NCBI GenBank assembly: GCA_025924315.1
Contig: JAICIO010000001.1
Location: 124,001-188,000, forward strand
From: Phycisphaerae bacterium
GTDB lineage: Bacteria > Planctomycetota > Phycisphaerae > Tepidisphaerales > Tepidisphaeraceae
Length of the DNA stretch: 64,000 bases
Reading direction: 5' to 3'
Shown: positions 16,439 through 25,160 of the stretch, piece after piece
How the letters are laid out: each line of letters begins with the position of its first letter
Numbering within the stretch: the first letter of the stretch is position 1
Made by a program: the position numbers and the translations under genes
Notes under the pieces: model-generated
Database searches by the model: none
Told to the model about the DNA's origin: nothing
What the model saw: only the letters and a program-made list of their open reading frames with translations

Positions 16439-17911
16439 ATGAAAACTCGTCTGATGGTCCTGGCGGCGCTGATGTCGTTGCTGGTGTGTGGCTCTGCGCA
16501 TGCGGCGGAGTCAAAACCGGCCAACACGCCCACGACGAAACCCGTTGCGGTTGGAATCGCTTCGACGCAACCCGTCACGCCTGAAGCGCAGCTTGAGTTT
16601 CAGCAGAAGAACGCTCAGGCGCAGATGCAGGAGCTCGAAGAGCGCATGTTCCGCCTCGGCGAGATGCTGCGGCAGACCGAAGCGGGTGATGCGGCCAAGC
16701 TCATCATGGCGTTTCACAAGGCGCGCGAAGAGCTGATCCTCGAAGACATGAAGGACATCATCGATCTGCTCGGCGAGCGGAAAGATCTGTCGCGCGCGAC
16801 GGATGAAGAAAAGAAGGTCATCGTCAAGCTCGAAGAGCTGAAGCGTTTGCTGCTGGCGACGGATCTCGATCTGCAGATGCAGCTGGAGATGTTGAAGAAG
16901 ATCAACGCCGCTCTCGCGAAGATCGACCAGGCGACGAAGGAAGAGACGCGGCAAAAGGGCGAAGCGGGCAAGATGGCCGACCAGCAGAAGAAGAACATGG
17001 CGGTCGAGCCCGGCAAACTGCAGACGGCGAAGACGGATCAGACGGCAAATCAGAAGCTCACCGACAGCGTCAACTCCATCACCAAAGAACTCGGCGAGAT
17101 GGGGACGAAGGCGAGCGATGCGCTGGGATCCGCGAGCAAATCGATGGGGGGCGCCGCCGGAAAACTGGGCAGTGGCAAGCCCGGCGATGCGACGATGGAT
17201 CAAGCGGAGTCGCTGAAGAAGCTCGGCGATGCGAAGGCGAGCCTTGAAGACGCGCGCAAGAAGCTGATGGAAGAGATCGAGAAGCAGGTCCGCAAGCAGG
17301 TGATCGAAAACCTGCAGGAAATGCTCGAGCGCCAGCAGGCGGTGCGTCAGGCGACCGAAAAGCTTTCGCCGAAGCTCGCTTCAGGCGATCGCGAAGCGTC
17401 GATCAATGTGAAGAAGCTCGGCGTGCCCGAGCAGCGGATCGTCGCAATCTGCGATTCAACGATCGAACTCATCGAGCAGACGCAGTTCAGTCAAGTGCTG
17501 CCGATGGCGCTGAAAAATATCCAACGGCGGATGCTCTATGTCACCGCGGACCTCGGCGCCGGCCGCGGCAACGATCAAACCATCGGCGCGGAGAAAGATA
17601 TCGAGCGGGATCTCGCAGACTTGATCGACACGTTCAAGCAGCTGAACCAGAGCAGCAATCAGCCGAGCCAGTGTAAGGGCTGCAAAGGCGACAAGAACAA
17701 GTTGCTCGCGGAATTGAAGGTTCTGCGCATGCTGCAGGTTCGCGTGAACGAAGAAACGAAAGATGCCGACGGCCGGCGCAGTGCCGCGATGAAAGAGCTG
17801 CCGCCGGAGCTGAAGAAGAAGATCGGCACGACCGCGGAGATGCAGTCGCAGGTTGAGGAAGCGACGGAGAAGCTCCACAAGATGACGTGTCCGGATTGCT
17901 TGAGTGAGTAG
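16439..17911 (+). CDS. Exported coiled-coil protein with C-terminal Cys motifs
   Basis: 490 residues. A signal peptide (LMVLAALMSLLVCGSAHAAE) is followed by a TTKP/STQP linker and then almost continuous charged helix, predicted coiled coil (EEKKVIVKLEELKRLLLATD; KKLMEEIEKQVRKQVIENLQ). A Gly/Ser-rich break near residue 230 (GSASKSMGGAAGKLGSGKPG) divides it. Near the C-terminus are CKGCKGDKNK and, at the very end, MTCPDC, i.e. two C-x2-C pairs ~90 residues apart that could bind metal or form disulfides. No family name can be given. I chose ATG 16439 over 16394, because it starts immediately before the signal peptide. Confidence 0.68.
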   Translation: MKTRLMVLAALMSLLVCGSAHAAESKPANTPTTKPVAVGIASTQPVTPEAQLEFQQKNAQAQMQELEERMFRLGEMLRQTEAGDAAKLIMAFHKAREELILEDMKDIIDLLGERKDLSRATDEEKKVIVKLEELKRLLLATDLDLQMQLEMLKKINAALAKIDQATKEETRQKGEAGKMADQQKKNMAVEPGKLQTAKTDQTANQKLTDSVNSITKELGEMGTKASDALGSASKSMGGAAGKLGSGKPGDATMDQAESLKKLGDAKASLEDARKKLMEEIEKQVRKQVIENLQEMLERQQAVRQATEKLSPKLASGDREASINVKKLGVPEQRIVAICDSTIELIEQTQFSQVLPMALKNIQRRMLYVTADLGAGRGNDQTIGAEKDIERDLADLIDTFKQLNQSSNQPSQCKGCKGDKNKLLAELKVLRMLQVRVNEETKDADGRRSAAMKELPPELKKKIGTTAEMQSQVEEATEKLHKMTCPDCLSE

Positions 17912-17940
17912 TTATTGTCGTCGTGAGTGTGAGGTGCCTT

Positions 17941-18633
17941 ATGCGTCATTCTGAGCGAAGCGAAGAATCTCGGGATCGAGCGCGTCTTCCGATTTGGAGA
18001 TGCTTCGCTGCGCTCAGCATGACGGTGGGCGCGATTATTAGTGTCGGCAATGCAGTCCGCGCGGACGACGCTCCCAAGATCCGCGCAGCCGACCTCAGCA
18101 AAACCAATGACATGATCGAAGGCATGATCCGCGCCGCCGTCGCCGGGCGCGATGCGGACCCGCTTCGATTTCTCGCGAGCGACATGAAGAACATTGCCGG
18201 CGATCTCACCGCGACGAAGACCGACAAGCCGGTGCAGGACAAAGAGCAAAAGGTCGTCGATCGGCTCAACCAGCTGATCGCGATGCTCGAGCAGCAAAAG
18301 TCGGGCCTCGGCCGAAGCAGCAGCCGCAATCCAACCAAGCCGCGGGCGGATTCGGTGATCTCGCAGGGGCCCGGCGGGCAGGGGCCGATGATCGACCCGA
18401 AAGCGGGCGACAAGCAGTGGGGCCAGCTTCCGGCGAAGCAGCGCGAGCAGATCCTGCAGAGTAAGACGGATGGTTTTCCGCCGGGCTATGAGGCGATGCT
18501 GCAGAGCTACTACCAGCGCCTCGCGCGCGAGCAGATGGCGGACGAGAAGCCGGCTGCGAATTCCACGACCAGCGCTCCGCCTCCGAGCACGCAGCCCGCG
18601 TCGCAGCCAAAACCGGCGGCGCCAGCGAAGTAA
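17941..18633 (+). CDS. Exported low-complexity protein whose N-terminus is repeat-derived
   Basis: 230 residues from ATG 17941. The first ~28 codons come from a palindromic repeat (17944-18024), giving RHSERSEESRD...RCFAALSMT, the familiar conceptual translation of this dispersed repeat. They run directly into a hydrophobic, Ala-ended signal-peptide-like segment (VGAIISVGNAVRADD). The mature part is charged and helical, with a Pro/Ala/Gln-rich tail (PPPSTQPASQPKPAAPAK). A downstream ATG at 18019 is an alternative start but would leave a signal peptide with no positive n-region. Function unknown; it follows the coiled-coil gene and probably belongs to the same transcription unit. Confidence 0.6.
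   Translation: MRHSERSEESRDRARLPIWRCFAALSMTVGAIISVGNAVRADDAPKIRAADLSKTNDMIEGMIRAAVAGRDADPLRFLASDMKNIAGDLTATKTDKPVQDKEQKVVDRLNQLIAMLEQQKSGLGRSSSRNPTKPRADSVISQGPGGQGPMIDPKAGDKQWGQLPAKQREQILQSKTDGFPPGYEAMLQSYYQRLAREQMADEKPAANSTTSAPPPSTQPASQPKPAAPAK
17944..18024. repeat. Paired inverted repeat, family G ('CATTCTGAGCGAAGCGAAG' type), copy 1
   Basis: 28-bp arms at 17944-17971 and 17997-18024 with three mismatches. The same family occurs at 33655-33735, and a half-copy lies at 43291-43317. Here the repeat covers the start of the 17941 gene. Confidence 0.88.
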
Positions 18634-18654
18634 TACGCGACAAGCGAGCAGACC

Positions 18655-21600
18655 ATGCAGCAACCGATTCCACCTTCGGCCGTGACGAGTGCGTCTACTA
18701 TTTTCGGAACGTATATCTCCAAGCTCGCGCTGACTCTGCTCCTTGTATGCCTGATCTCGCCTTCGCTGCGCGCGCAGAACGCGCCCACGACCGGTCCCAA
18801 CGGCCAGGTCTTCATTCAGCCCGAGAAGGGCGTTCAGCTTCAGCTGAAGCGCCCGTGGGTTCCGCGGCCCGACGTCGCGGGAACCAACGTCCAGCTATAC
18901 GGCGCCGATCTCACCGCGCCGAATCCGATCTTCACTGTGGCCGAGGCGAACAAGCGCTGCTCGTGGCTCTACAACCTCGCCATCCCGATCGATGTGAACA
19001 AGTATCCGATCGCCGTGATGCGCTACCGGGCGAAGAACATCGATGCGAAATCGGTGTACACGCTGCGCGTCGACAGTGGCACCGCCCCCGCGGGTTGCTG
19101 CCGGTTGTTTACCGGCGCCGAAATCGTGAGCGACGGTGAAGTCCACGAGGTGAAGAAAGACCTCCGCGATTTCAAAGTGACGGAGCCTCTCGCGCTCGTT
19201 GGCATCGGCCTGCAATCGGCGAATGATTCGCCCGCGACGCTGGAGCTGATCGGTCTCGATTTCAATGCGCCCGACGACGCACCGGTCGATATCTCGGGCG
19301 ACGATAACGCGATCCACGTCAACGTCGTCGATGAACAGGACAATCCCGTTTCCAAAGCACGTGTTCTCGTCGACGCCGAGCGCCATAACTTCACGCGTTT
19401 TGCGCGCACCGACGATAGCGGCAACACAACCGTCACCCCGCGAAAGAATGAATCCGACACGCACATGCTATCCGTCACCGCCCCGGGGATGACGACGGTC
19501 GAAGTGCAAAAGGCCGAAGCCGGCGACGAGCCTGTGAAGGTGAAGCTCGCACACGCGAAGTTATATGGAGGCGTGGCGAAGTTCGATGATAAGCCGATCG
19601 CCGGCGCGATGGTGCTCGCCGCGGTGAAGGGTGACGCGGCCGAGGGCACGCAGGAGTTGCGAACGTATTCGACGATCACGGATTCGGAAGGCCGCTGGCT
19701 CACGCCGGCGCTGAATGCGGATGTCGAGCAGATCAGCCTGACGATGTCGCGCGCAGAGAATGGCTCCATCACCAAGACCGATCTCGACGCGAACCAAGCA
19801 CAGGCGGCAGCGACGGACGTTCGCCGTGAGCTGATGCAGGCGCGCCTCGCCGCAAACGGTGGACGCATCGTGCGCGTAGCGCCCGCGGGCGGGGCTGTTC
19901 AGATTCAGGTCGCGCCGGGCGGAAAAGCGGTCATTGTCGGCGGAAAGGTTGCCGTGCGCGGTCAGGCAGTTGCCGGCGGCGCGCCAGCGGCCGCGACGAC
20001 CGCGCCGGTCGCCGCGGGCAACGAGTCGACGCTTCCGCCGCCGGGTAAATCCGTGGTCATCCAGCTTGCTCGCCCCTGGGATCCGCGGCCGGATTACGGC
20101 GGTCCCGATGCCGCCGAGATCTATGGCCAGAACACGCGGCAACAGGTGGCCAATGGCAAGGTTCAAAAGTCGATCGTCTTCACCAGCGGACAACCGGGCA
20201 AATCGGTTGTTTTCCTCTATCCGCTTTCGGTCCCGATCGACATCACGAAGTACCCGATCGCCGTCGTCCGCTACCGTGCCAAAAATATCAATCCCAACGA
20301 ACAGTACACGCTGCGCGCCGATTACGGCGAGGGCGGACCGGGACACGTCATCCGCATGTTCGCCGGCGAGGAAATCAAATCCGACGGCGCCGAGCATGAG
20401 CTGAAGAAAGACACGCGCGACAGCAACGTTTCCGATCCGATCAATAGCATCGGTATCGCGCTTCAGTGCAGTCCCGAAGCCGGCCCGGCGACGCTGGAGA
20501 TTCTCGAGATCCGATTCGATGCCCCCGATAACGCCGCTGCCGCGAAGGCTGAAAAGGACGCGCCGATCAAAGTGACGGTGACGGATGCGGACGATCAACC
20601 ACTGGCCGCTGCCCTGGTCGGGCCCGACTACGAGCGCACGAATTTCTCCAGCGTTGGAGTCACTGACGCGAAAGGCGTTGCGACCGTGCATCCGCTGAAG
20701 AATGAGGCCGAAAAGCACAGTCTTTACGTTTTGAAGGAAGGATTCGTTCCGACCGAGGTGACGGATGTTGCGCCCGACGCGGGCGAGATCACGGTGAAGC
20801 TCAACCCCGCGAAGGATTATGGTGGGGTGATCAAAGGCGACGATAACAAACCGCTTGCAGGCGTGATGGTGCTCGCGGCGGCGCATTCGAATCCCGAGCC
20901 CGAGCGTCGCGTCGTCACGGAGTACAGCACGATCACGGATGAGAAGGGCCGATGGCTGGTAAAGGGCCTTCCCGCGGACGCCTCCGCGGTGACAATCGGC
21001 AAAGTACAGCTCAAAGAGGGCGCGCCTGCGCAGGAACAGATTGACTCCGCGCAGGCACTCGACAGCGCGAGCGCAGTCGCGAAATCCCTGATCGCGGACG
21101 ACAACGTGATGCTCGCCGCGGCGAAGGTCGCACCTGTTGCAAACACCGCGCGGCCGACAATGACGAGCGGGCCGGTCGCGAAGGCCAGCGCCGGCGCTCC
21201 CACGACGGCGCCCGCCGTGGCAAGAGTCGCCGGCACGAACGCACCGACCACGCAACCTCTGCCGGCCCCAGAAAAAGCCATCGTGCTGGACATCCATCGC
21301 CCCTGGCTCACCGGCCCGATGTGGGACGGCAACGAACCGCCCAAAGCATATGGCGAAAATCTCGACCTCCTCGAACCGCGCTTCACCGTTGTCGATGCCA
21401 ACGCCAAGAGCTTCTGGCTCTACAAGCCCGGCATGCCGATCGATCTGGCGAAATATCCGATCCTCAAGCTCAAGTATCGCGCGACGAATACGCAGACACA
21501 GGGCGACGGATACGTGCTGCGGCTCGTACAGGGCGACGTGCTGCAGGTGCTCAAATCATCTGAGCTAACCGCGGACGGAAAGGTTCACGAATATACGAAA

Positions 21601-23586
21601 GACCTGCGCGAAGTCGGCGGGCAGCGCAAGCTCACGAACATCGGCTTCTGGGTCAACGCCGGCGAAAAGGGGAATGCGACCTTCGATCTTGTCGGCCTCA
21701 CGTTCGCCGCGCCGGATGACGCCCCAGTCGAGAAGATCGCCGACGACAACGCCGTCACCGTGATCCTCACCTCAGACGGAAAACCAGTCAGCGGCGCGAA
21801 GGTAACCTTGGATGGTGAGCGCGTGAACTACGCGCGCAGCGGCGTGACTGATGCCGAAGGTCGCGTGACGTTCAACTCCCGCGCCGCCGACGACGATCTG
21901 CACATTGTGCACGTCGAAAAGGACGGTCTCTATCCGATCGACCGTCGCATTAACACCAACGCAAGCCTGAACGTTGAGATCGAAATGTTCCCCGGGACGC
22001 GCTACGGCGGGATCGCTCGCGGGGCCGACAACAAGATCCTCGCAAACGCAATGGTGACCGCGACAGGCTCGAACGATCTCGACAATCAAACGCAGATGCC
22101 CGCGCGCTCGACGGTTCTCACCGACAGCCAGGGCCGATGGGTCACGCCGGTTTTGCCGGCGATCGATGGCATGTCGATCAGCATCACCCCGCCGGGCGGA
22201 GGCGATGCGATCGATGTCGATCTCGCCCGCGCGAAAGAGCAGGGCGGCGAGCTGTGGGCTCAGCTTTCCAAGTCGATGGCGCTCGCGTCGAACACTCCGG
22301 CTCAGCCCGAACCAACCCCGCCTGCGAAGGACGAGACGAAGAGCAAGCCCGAAGGTAAAGAGAAGAAAACATCCACCGCCTCCGCGGCGAATATTGATGC
22401 GACGATTTTGAAAGTGGATGAGTCATCAATCGGCGGAAAGATCACGACGATGGACGGCAAACAGCTCACGATCAAAGCCGACAAAGACACCAAGGCAATT
22501 CCCCTCGCCGACGTTCAGGAGATCACGTTGAAGTCGAGCGGTTCGACCAACTCGAGCGACTCGTCCGGCAAGAGCGGGCTTTCGAACGCGCAGCTCGAGC
22601 TGGCGAACAACGATCACTTCAAGGGTTCGATCAAAAAGTGGGAGGAGAAAAAGATCTCCATCGCTCTTGCCGCGGCACCCTCGGTGAAGATCGATGTTCC
22701 CGTCGATCAGGCGCGACAGCTCTGGCTCGGCACATCCGATCAGGTGAAGAAGGCGCAGGCGCTGAATGAAAAGCCCGGCGTCGACGACGTCGCCTTCGTC
22801 GTGAAGGACGATCAGATCATCGCGGTGCGCGGCGTGTCGCTCGGCGTGGAAGGCGACGCGCTCAAGTTCCGCTTCAACGACGAGGAACGCAAGATCGCCG
22901 TCAATCGCCTCGCGGGCGTGACGTTCGGCCGCAGCGAAGACGCGCCCGTCGATCGGGCGTTCCGGCAATCCTTCCACTTCGCCAACGACGATGTCATCTC
23001 CGGCGCGTGGACCGGCCTGACCAAAGATTCCGCGACCGCGACCACCATCTGGGGCGATGCGATGAAGCTGCCGGTGAAGCAGATCGCGAAGATCCGCGCA
23101 TCCAACGGCCGCGTGGTTTATCTCGGCGACCTCAAGCCCACGCAGGTCGAGCAGGTGCCGTACTTCGACCGCATGCTCTCGTACCAGGTCGACAAATCGC
23201 TCAACGGCAAACCGCTGCAGCTGAGCGAGGGCCCCGTCGCAAAAGGCATCGCGGTGCATTCGCGAACGGTGCTGCACTACGACCTCGGCGGAACGTTCGA
23301 CGAATTCCGCACGAAGCTCGGCTTCCAGCAACCCGAAGGCAAGCTCGGCGACGCGGACGTGCGTGTGCTCGGCGATGGCAAGGTCATTTTCGAGAAGAAA
23401 GACGCGAAGGGTGATCAGCCGTCGACGGATGTGAACGTTAAAGTCGGCGGGGTGAAGGAGCTCGTGCTCGAAGTCGACTTCGGCAAGAACCAGGACGTCG
23501 GCGATCGCGTTGTGTGGGGCAACGCCCGGCTCCTTCGCGCGCAGCTTCCGCAACAGACGAACGCTTCGGCCAGCCCGACTCCATGA
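18655..23586 (+). CDS. Giant exported three-module protein with carboxypeptidase-regulatory-like and NPCBM-like domains
   Basis: 1643 residues. After an N-terminal signal segment (LALTLLLVCLISPSLRAQ), a ~400-residue unit is repeated three times, starting near residues 62, 468 and 877. Each unit opens with a beta domain of the form '.Q..RPW.PRPD', then 'W.LY...PID..KYPI...RYRAKN...Y.LR' and 'HE..KD.RD'. A CarboxypepD_reg-like beta-sandwich follows (ALVGPDYERTNFSSVGVTDA; TITDEKGRWLVKGLP). After a Lys/Glu/Ser-rich linker, the last ~300 residues include 'QVDKSLNGKPLQL', 'KGIAVHSRTVLHYDLGG' and 'DVGDRVVWGNARLL', as in NPCBM/glycosyl-hydrolase carbohydrate-binding modules. It is probably a cell-surface glycan-binding protein; this is inference from domains. 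Confidence 0.72.
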   Translation: MQQPIPPSAVTSASTIFGTYISKLALTLLLVCLISPSLRAQNAPTTGPNGQVFIQPEKGVQLQLKRPWVPRPDVAGTNVQLYGADLTAPNPIFTVAEANKRCSWLYNLAIPIDVNKYPIAVMRYRAKNIDAKSVYTLRVDSGTAPAGCCRLFTGAEIVSDGEVHEVKKDLRDFKVTEPLALVGIGLQSANDSPATLELIGLDFNAPDDAPVDISGDDNAIHVNVVDEQDNPVSKARVLVDAERHNFTRFARTDDSGNTTVTPRKNESDTHMLSVTAPGMTTVEVQKAEAGDEPVKVKLAHAKLYGGVAKFDDKPIAGAMVLAAVKGDAAEGTQELRTYSTITDSEGRWLTPALNADVEQISLTMSRAENGSITKTDLDANQAQAAATDVRRELMQARLAANGGRIVRVAPAGGAVQIQVAPGGKAVIVGGKVAVRGQAVAGGAPAAATTAPVAAGNESTLPPPGKSVVIQLARPWDPRPDYGGPDAAEIYGQNTRQQVANGKVQKSIVFTSGQPGKSVVFLYPLSVPIDITKYPIAVVRYRAKNINPNEQYTLRADYGEGGPGHVIRMFAGEEIKSDGAEHELKKDTRDSNVSDPINSIGIALQCSPEAGPATLEILEIRFDAPDNAAAAKAEKDAPIKVTVTDADDQPLAAALVGPDYERTNFSSVGVTDAKGVATVHPLKNEAEKHSLYVLKEGFVPTEVTDVAPDAGEITVKLNPAKDYGGVIKGDDNKPLAGVMVLAAAHSNPEPERRVVTEYSTITDEKGRWLVKGLPADASAVTIGKVQLKEGAPAQEQIDSAQALDSASAVAKSLIADDNVMLAAAKVAPVANTARPTMTSGPVAKASAGAPTTAPAVARVAGTNAPTTQPLPAPEKAIVLDIHRPWLTGPMWDGNEPPKAYGENLDLLEPRFTVVDANAKSFWLYKPGMPIDLAKYPILKLKYRATNTQTQGDGYVLRLVQGDVLQVLKSSELTADGKVHEYTKDLREVGGQRKLTNIGFWVNAGEKGNATFDLVGLTFAAPDDAPVEKIADDNAVTVILTSDGKPVSGAKVTLDGERVNYARSGVTDAEGRVTFNSRAADDDLHIVHVEKDGLYPIDRRINTNASLNVEIEMFPGTRYGGIARGADNKILANAMVTATGSNDLDNQTQMPARSTVLTDSQGRWVTPVLPAIDGMSISITPPGGGDAIDVDLARAKEQGGELWAQLSKSMALASNTPAQPEPTPPAKDETKSKPEGKEKKTSTASAANIDATILKVDESSIGGKITTMDGKQLTIKADKDTKAIPLADVQEITLKSSGSTNSSDSSGKSGLSNAQLELANNDHFKGSIKKWEEKKISIALAAAPSVKIDVPVDQARQLWLGTSDQVKKAQALNEKPGVDDVAFVVKDDQIIAVRGVSLGVEGDALKFRFNDEERKIAVNRLAGVTFGRSEDAPVDRAFRQSFHFANDDVISGAWTGLTKDSATATTIWGDAMKLPVKQIAKIRASNGRVVYLGDLKPTQVEQVPYFDRMLSYQVDKSLNGKPLQLSEGPVAKGIAVHSRTVLHYDLGGTFDEFRTKLGFQQPEGKLGDADVRVLGDGKVIFEKKDAKGDQPSTDVNVKVGGVKELVLEVDFGKNQDVGDRVVWGNARLLRAQLPQQTNASASPTP

Positions 23587-23600
23587 CAGTCGAGAACATT

Positions 23601-23677
23601 GTAGGGTCCGCTTCAGCGGACCGGTTATTTCTTCGATGCAGCACAACGAGTAACCAGTCCGCTCAAGCGGCCCCTAC
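23601..23677. repeat. Paired palindromic repeat, family H ('GGTCCGCTTCAGCGGACC' type)
   Basis: 27-bp arms at 23601-23627 and 23651-23677 with three mismatches. The left arm contains the hairpin GGTCCGCT-tc-AGCGGACC. It occupies the gap between the giant protein and the next gene. Confidence 0.85.
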
Positions 23678-23708
23678 GAAAGCCTACGAACGCGAATGAA
23701 GGTTTCGT

Positions 23709-25076
23709 ATGATTTTCAAAACGCTCGTCATCCTCTTCCTCTTGCCGCTCGTCGGCTTAGCGGGAAGTCTTAATGCGCAAACAACCAAGCCGTCTTCCTC
23801 TCCCAGCGGAGAGTATGAAGTCCAGGAATGGGCGATCTTCATCGCCGATCCGAATCAGCCGCGCGCCAACGCCGTGAGCCTCTTCAAATCGACGCTTCCG
23901 GAAGATGCCAACAGCCGACGCGTGACGGATGAAGACGCGGACCAGAAGAATCCCTGTCCGGTCGGCTTGATTCGATTCGTCGGTGAGCCCCAAGACGTGG
24001 ACAAGACCATGGTGGACGTGTTGCTTACGACTAGCGGCGGCGAATTCATCGGCCGCTGGCCCAAGGCGAAAGTGCAGCCGAATCGCCTGCTGTGGGACAA
24101 CCTCTCGATCACGACCGATCCGAGCAACGCGCCGAAGATCGGCGAGAAGCACTGGTTCAATCAACTTCGCGCGGGCGGCGGTTTCTATCTCGCCAAGGAC
24201 CGCACGGCCGAGCGATTTCTTCTCTACGACATCGAGTTCAATTACCAGGTGCCGGTGAAGGTGAACGGCAGCACCGACGCGGGCGTGGATCTCGCGAACG
24301 TCAGTGCATCGCCGCTTTATGATCTGACAGTTTACAAGCCGCAGGGATCGACGTGGAAGGTCGGCACGATCGACCGGATCAAAGCCGCGGAAGGCGCGAA
24401 GAAGCCGCCGGGAACCATCGCGAAAAGCGGTGCGACCAGCGCGTCTCGCCCAACAACCGAGTCCGCATTCGAATCCACGACAAAACCTTCACCCGCGACA
24501 AAACCTTCACCCGCGACAAAACCTTCACCCGCGACCAAGTCTGTTGTGAGGAGCGCCGGAAGTTCAAGCAAGCCGACCTCAGCACCAACGACTTCCGTCG
24601 CCGCGCAGATCACCTACGATCCTGCGGTCGCAAAGAGCGCCACGGAAGCCGTCGATGGCTGGAAGGCCAAGCTCACCGCCGCCGGGCTCGCCTCAACCGA
24701 CTTCAACGTCATCACGCAGATCCTCGCGAAGTATGCGCTCGATCCGAAGCGCCTCACGATCGTCTATCGCATGGACCCAGCGGAAATGGATCGCATCGCG
24801 CCGCTCGAAATCGTTCCCCAACCGAAGAAGATTACGCGTGTCGGCCTCATGATCGTCCGCAACATCGATCCCGCGATCATGCAGGAGATCGATCAGCTCA
24901 TCGTGCAACTCGGAAGTGACGAGTGGTCTCAGCGCGAATCCGCCGAAAAACGCCTGAAAGAACTAGGTCTCGCCGCGAAGCCGAAACTCGAACAGGCGGT
25001 GAAGAATAAGGACCTCGAAGTCGCCTACCGCGCCGAGCGTCTCATGCAGGCGTTCGCGAAACCACCGGGGCAGTAG
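23709..25076 (+). CDS. Exported protein of unknown function with HEAT-like tail
   Basis: 455 residues. A signal peptide (LVILFLLPLVGLAGSLNAQ) is followed by a ~200-residue beta-rich domain (YEVQEWAIFIADPNQPRANA...). A Ser/Thr/Pro linker contains three perfect copies of the hexapeptide TKPSPA. A C-terminal helical part resembles a HEAT/Armadillo unit (DEWSQRESAEKRLKELGLAA; LEVAYRAERLMQ). I cannot name a family for the N-domain; comparable proteins are common in planctomycete secretomes. It is the last gene of the co-directional envelope block. Confidence 0.65.
   Translation: MIFKTLVILFLLPLVGLAGSLNAQTTKPSSSPSGEYEVQEWAIFIADPNQPRANAVSLFKSTLPEDANSRRVTDEDADQKNPCPVGLIRFVGEPQDVDKTMVDVLLTTSGGEFIGRWPKAKVQPNRLLWDNLSITTDPSNAPKIGEKHWFNQLRAGGGFYLAKDRTAERFLLYDIEFNYQVPVKVNGSTDAGVDLANVSASPLYDLTVYKPQGSTWKVGTIDRIKAAEGAKKPPGTIAKSGATSASRPTTESAFESTTKPSPATKPSPATKPSPATKSVVRSAGSSSKPTSAPTTSVAAQITYDPAVAKSATEAVDGWKAKLTAAGLASTDFNVITQILAKYALDPKRLTIVYRMDPAEMDRIAPLEIVPQPKKITRVGLMIVRNIDPAIMQEIDQLIVQLGSDEWSQRESAEKRLKELGLAAKPKLEQAVKNKDLEVAYRAERLMQAFAKPPGQ
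24481..24534 (+). repeat. 18-bp tandem repeat (3 perfect copies) in coding sequence
   Basis: The unit CAAAACCTTCACCCGCGA is repeated three times without change. It encodes the TKPSPA hexapeptide linker of the 23709 protein. Perfect identity suggests recent slippage or expansion. Confidence 0.95.
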
Positions 25077-25086
25077 TTGATGACTG

Positions 25087-25157
25087 GTGGCGAGGGCATC
25101 TTGCCCTCGCAATTGCGGCTTGAGCCGCGGGCGACGAGGGCGAGACGCCCTCGCCAC
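25087..25157. repeat. Paired palindromic repeat, family F, copy 2 (between convergent genes)
   Basis: GTGGCGAGGGC at 25087-25097 pairs with GCCCTCGCCAC at 25147-25157. The outer arms are almost identical to those at 14155-14224, and a different central palindrome (GCGGCTTGAGCCGC, 25116-25129) replaces the one in copy 1. It exactly fills the space between two convergent stop codons (25076 and 25161), so it may serve as a bidirectional terminator. Confidence 0.9.
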
Positions 25158-25160
25158 AAA

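Noticed and set aside
19561-21297. 578-codon minus-strand frame within the giant protein gene
   Set aside because: Antisense shadow; the repeats in it mirror the three-module structure of the real gene.
24481-24534. Tandem 18-bp units as a regulatory or phage-related repeat
   Set aside because: They are in frame and encode a simple Pro/Ser linker; ordinary slippage explains them.
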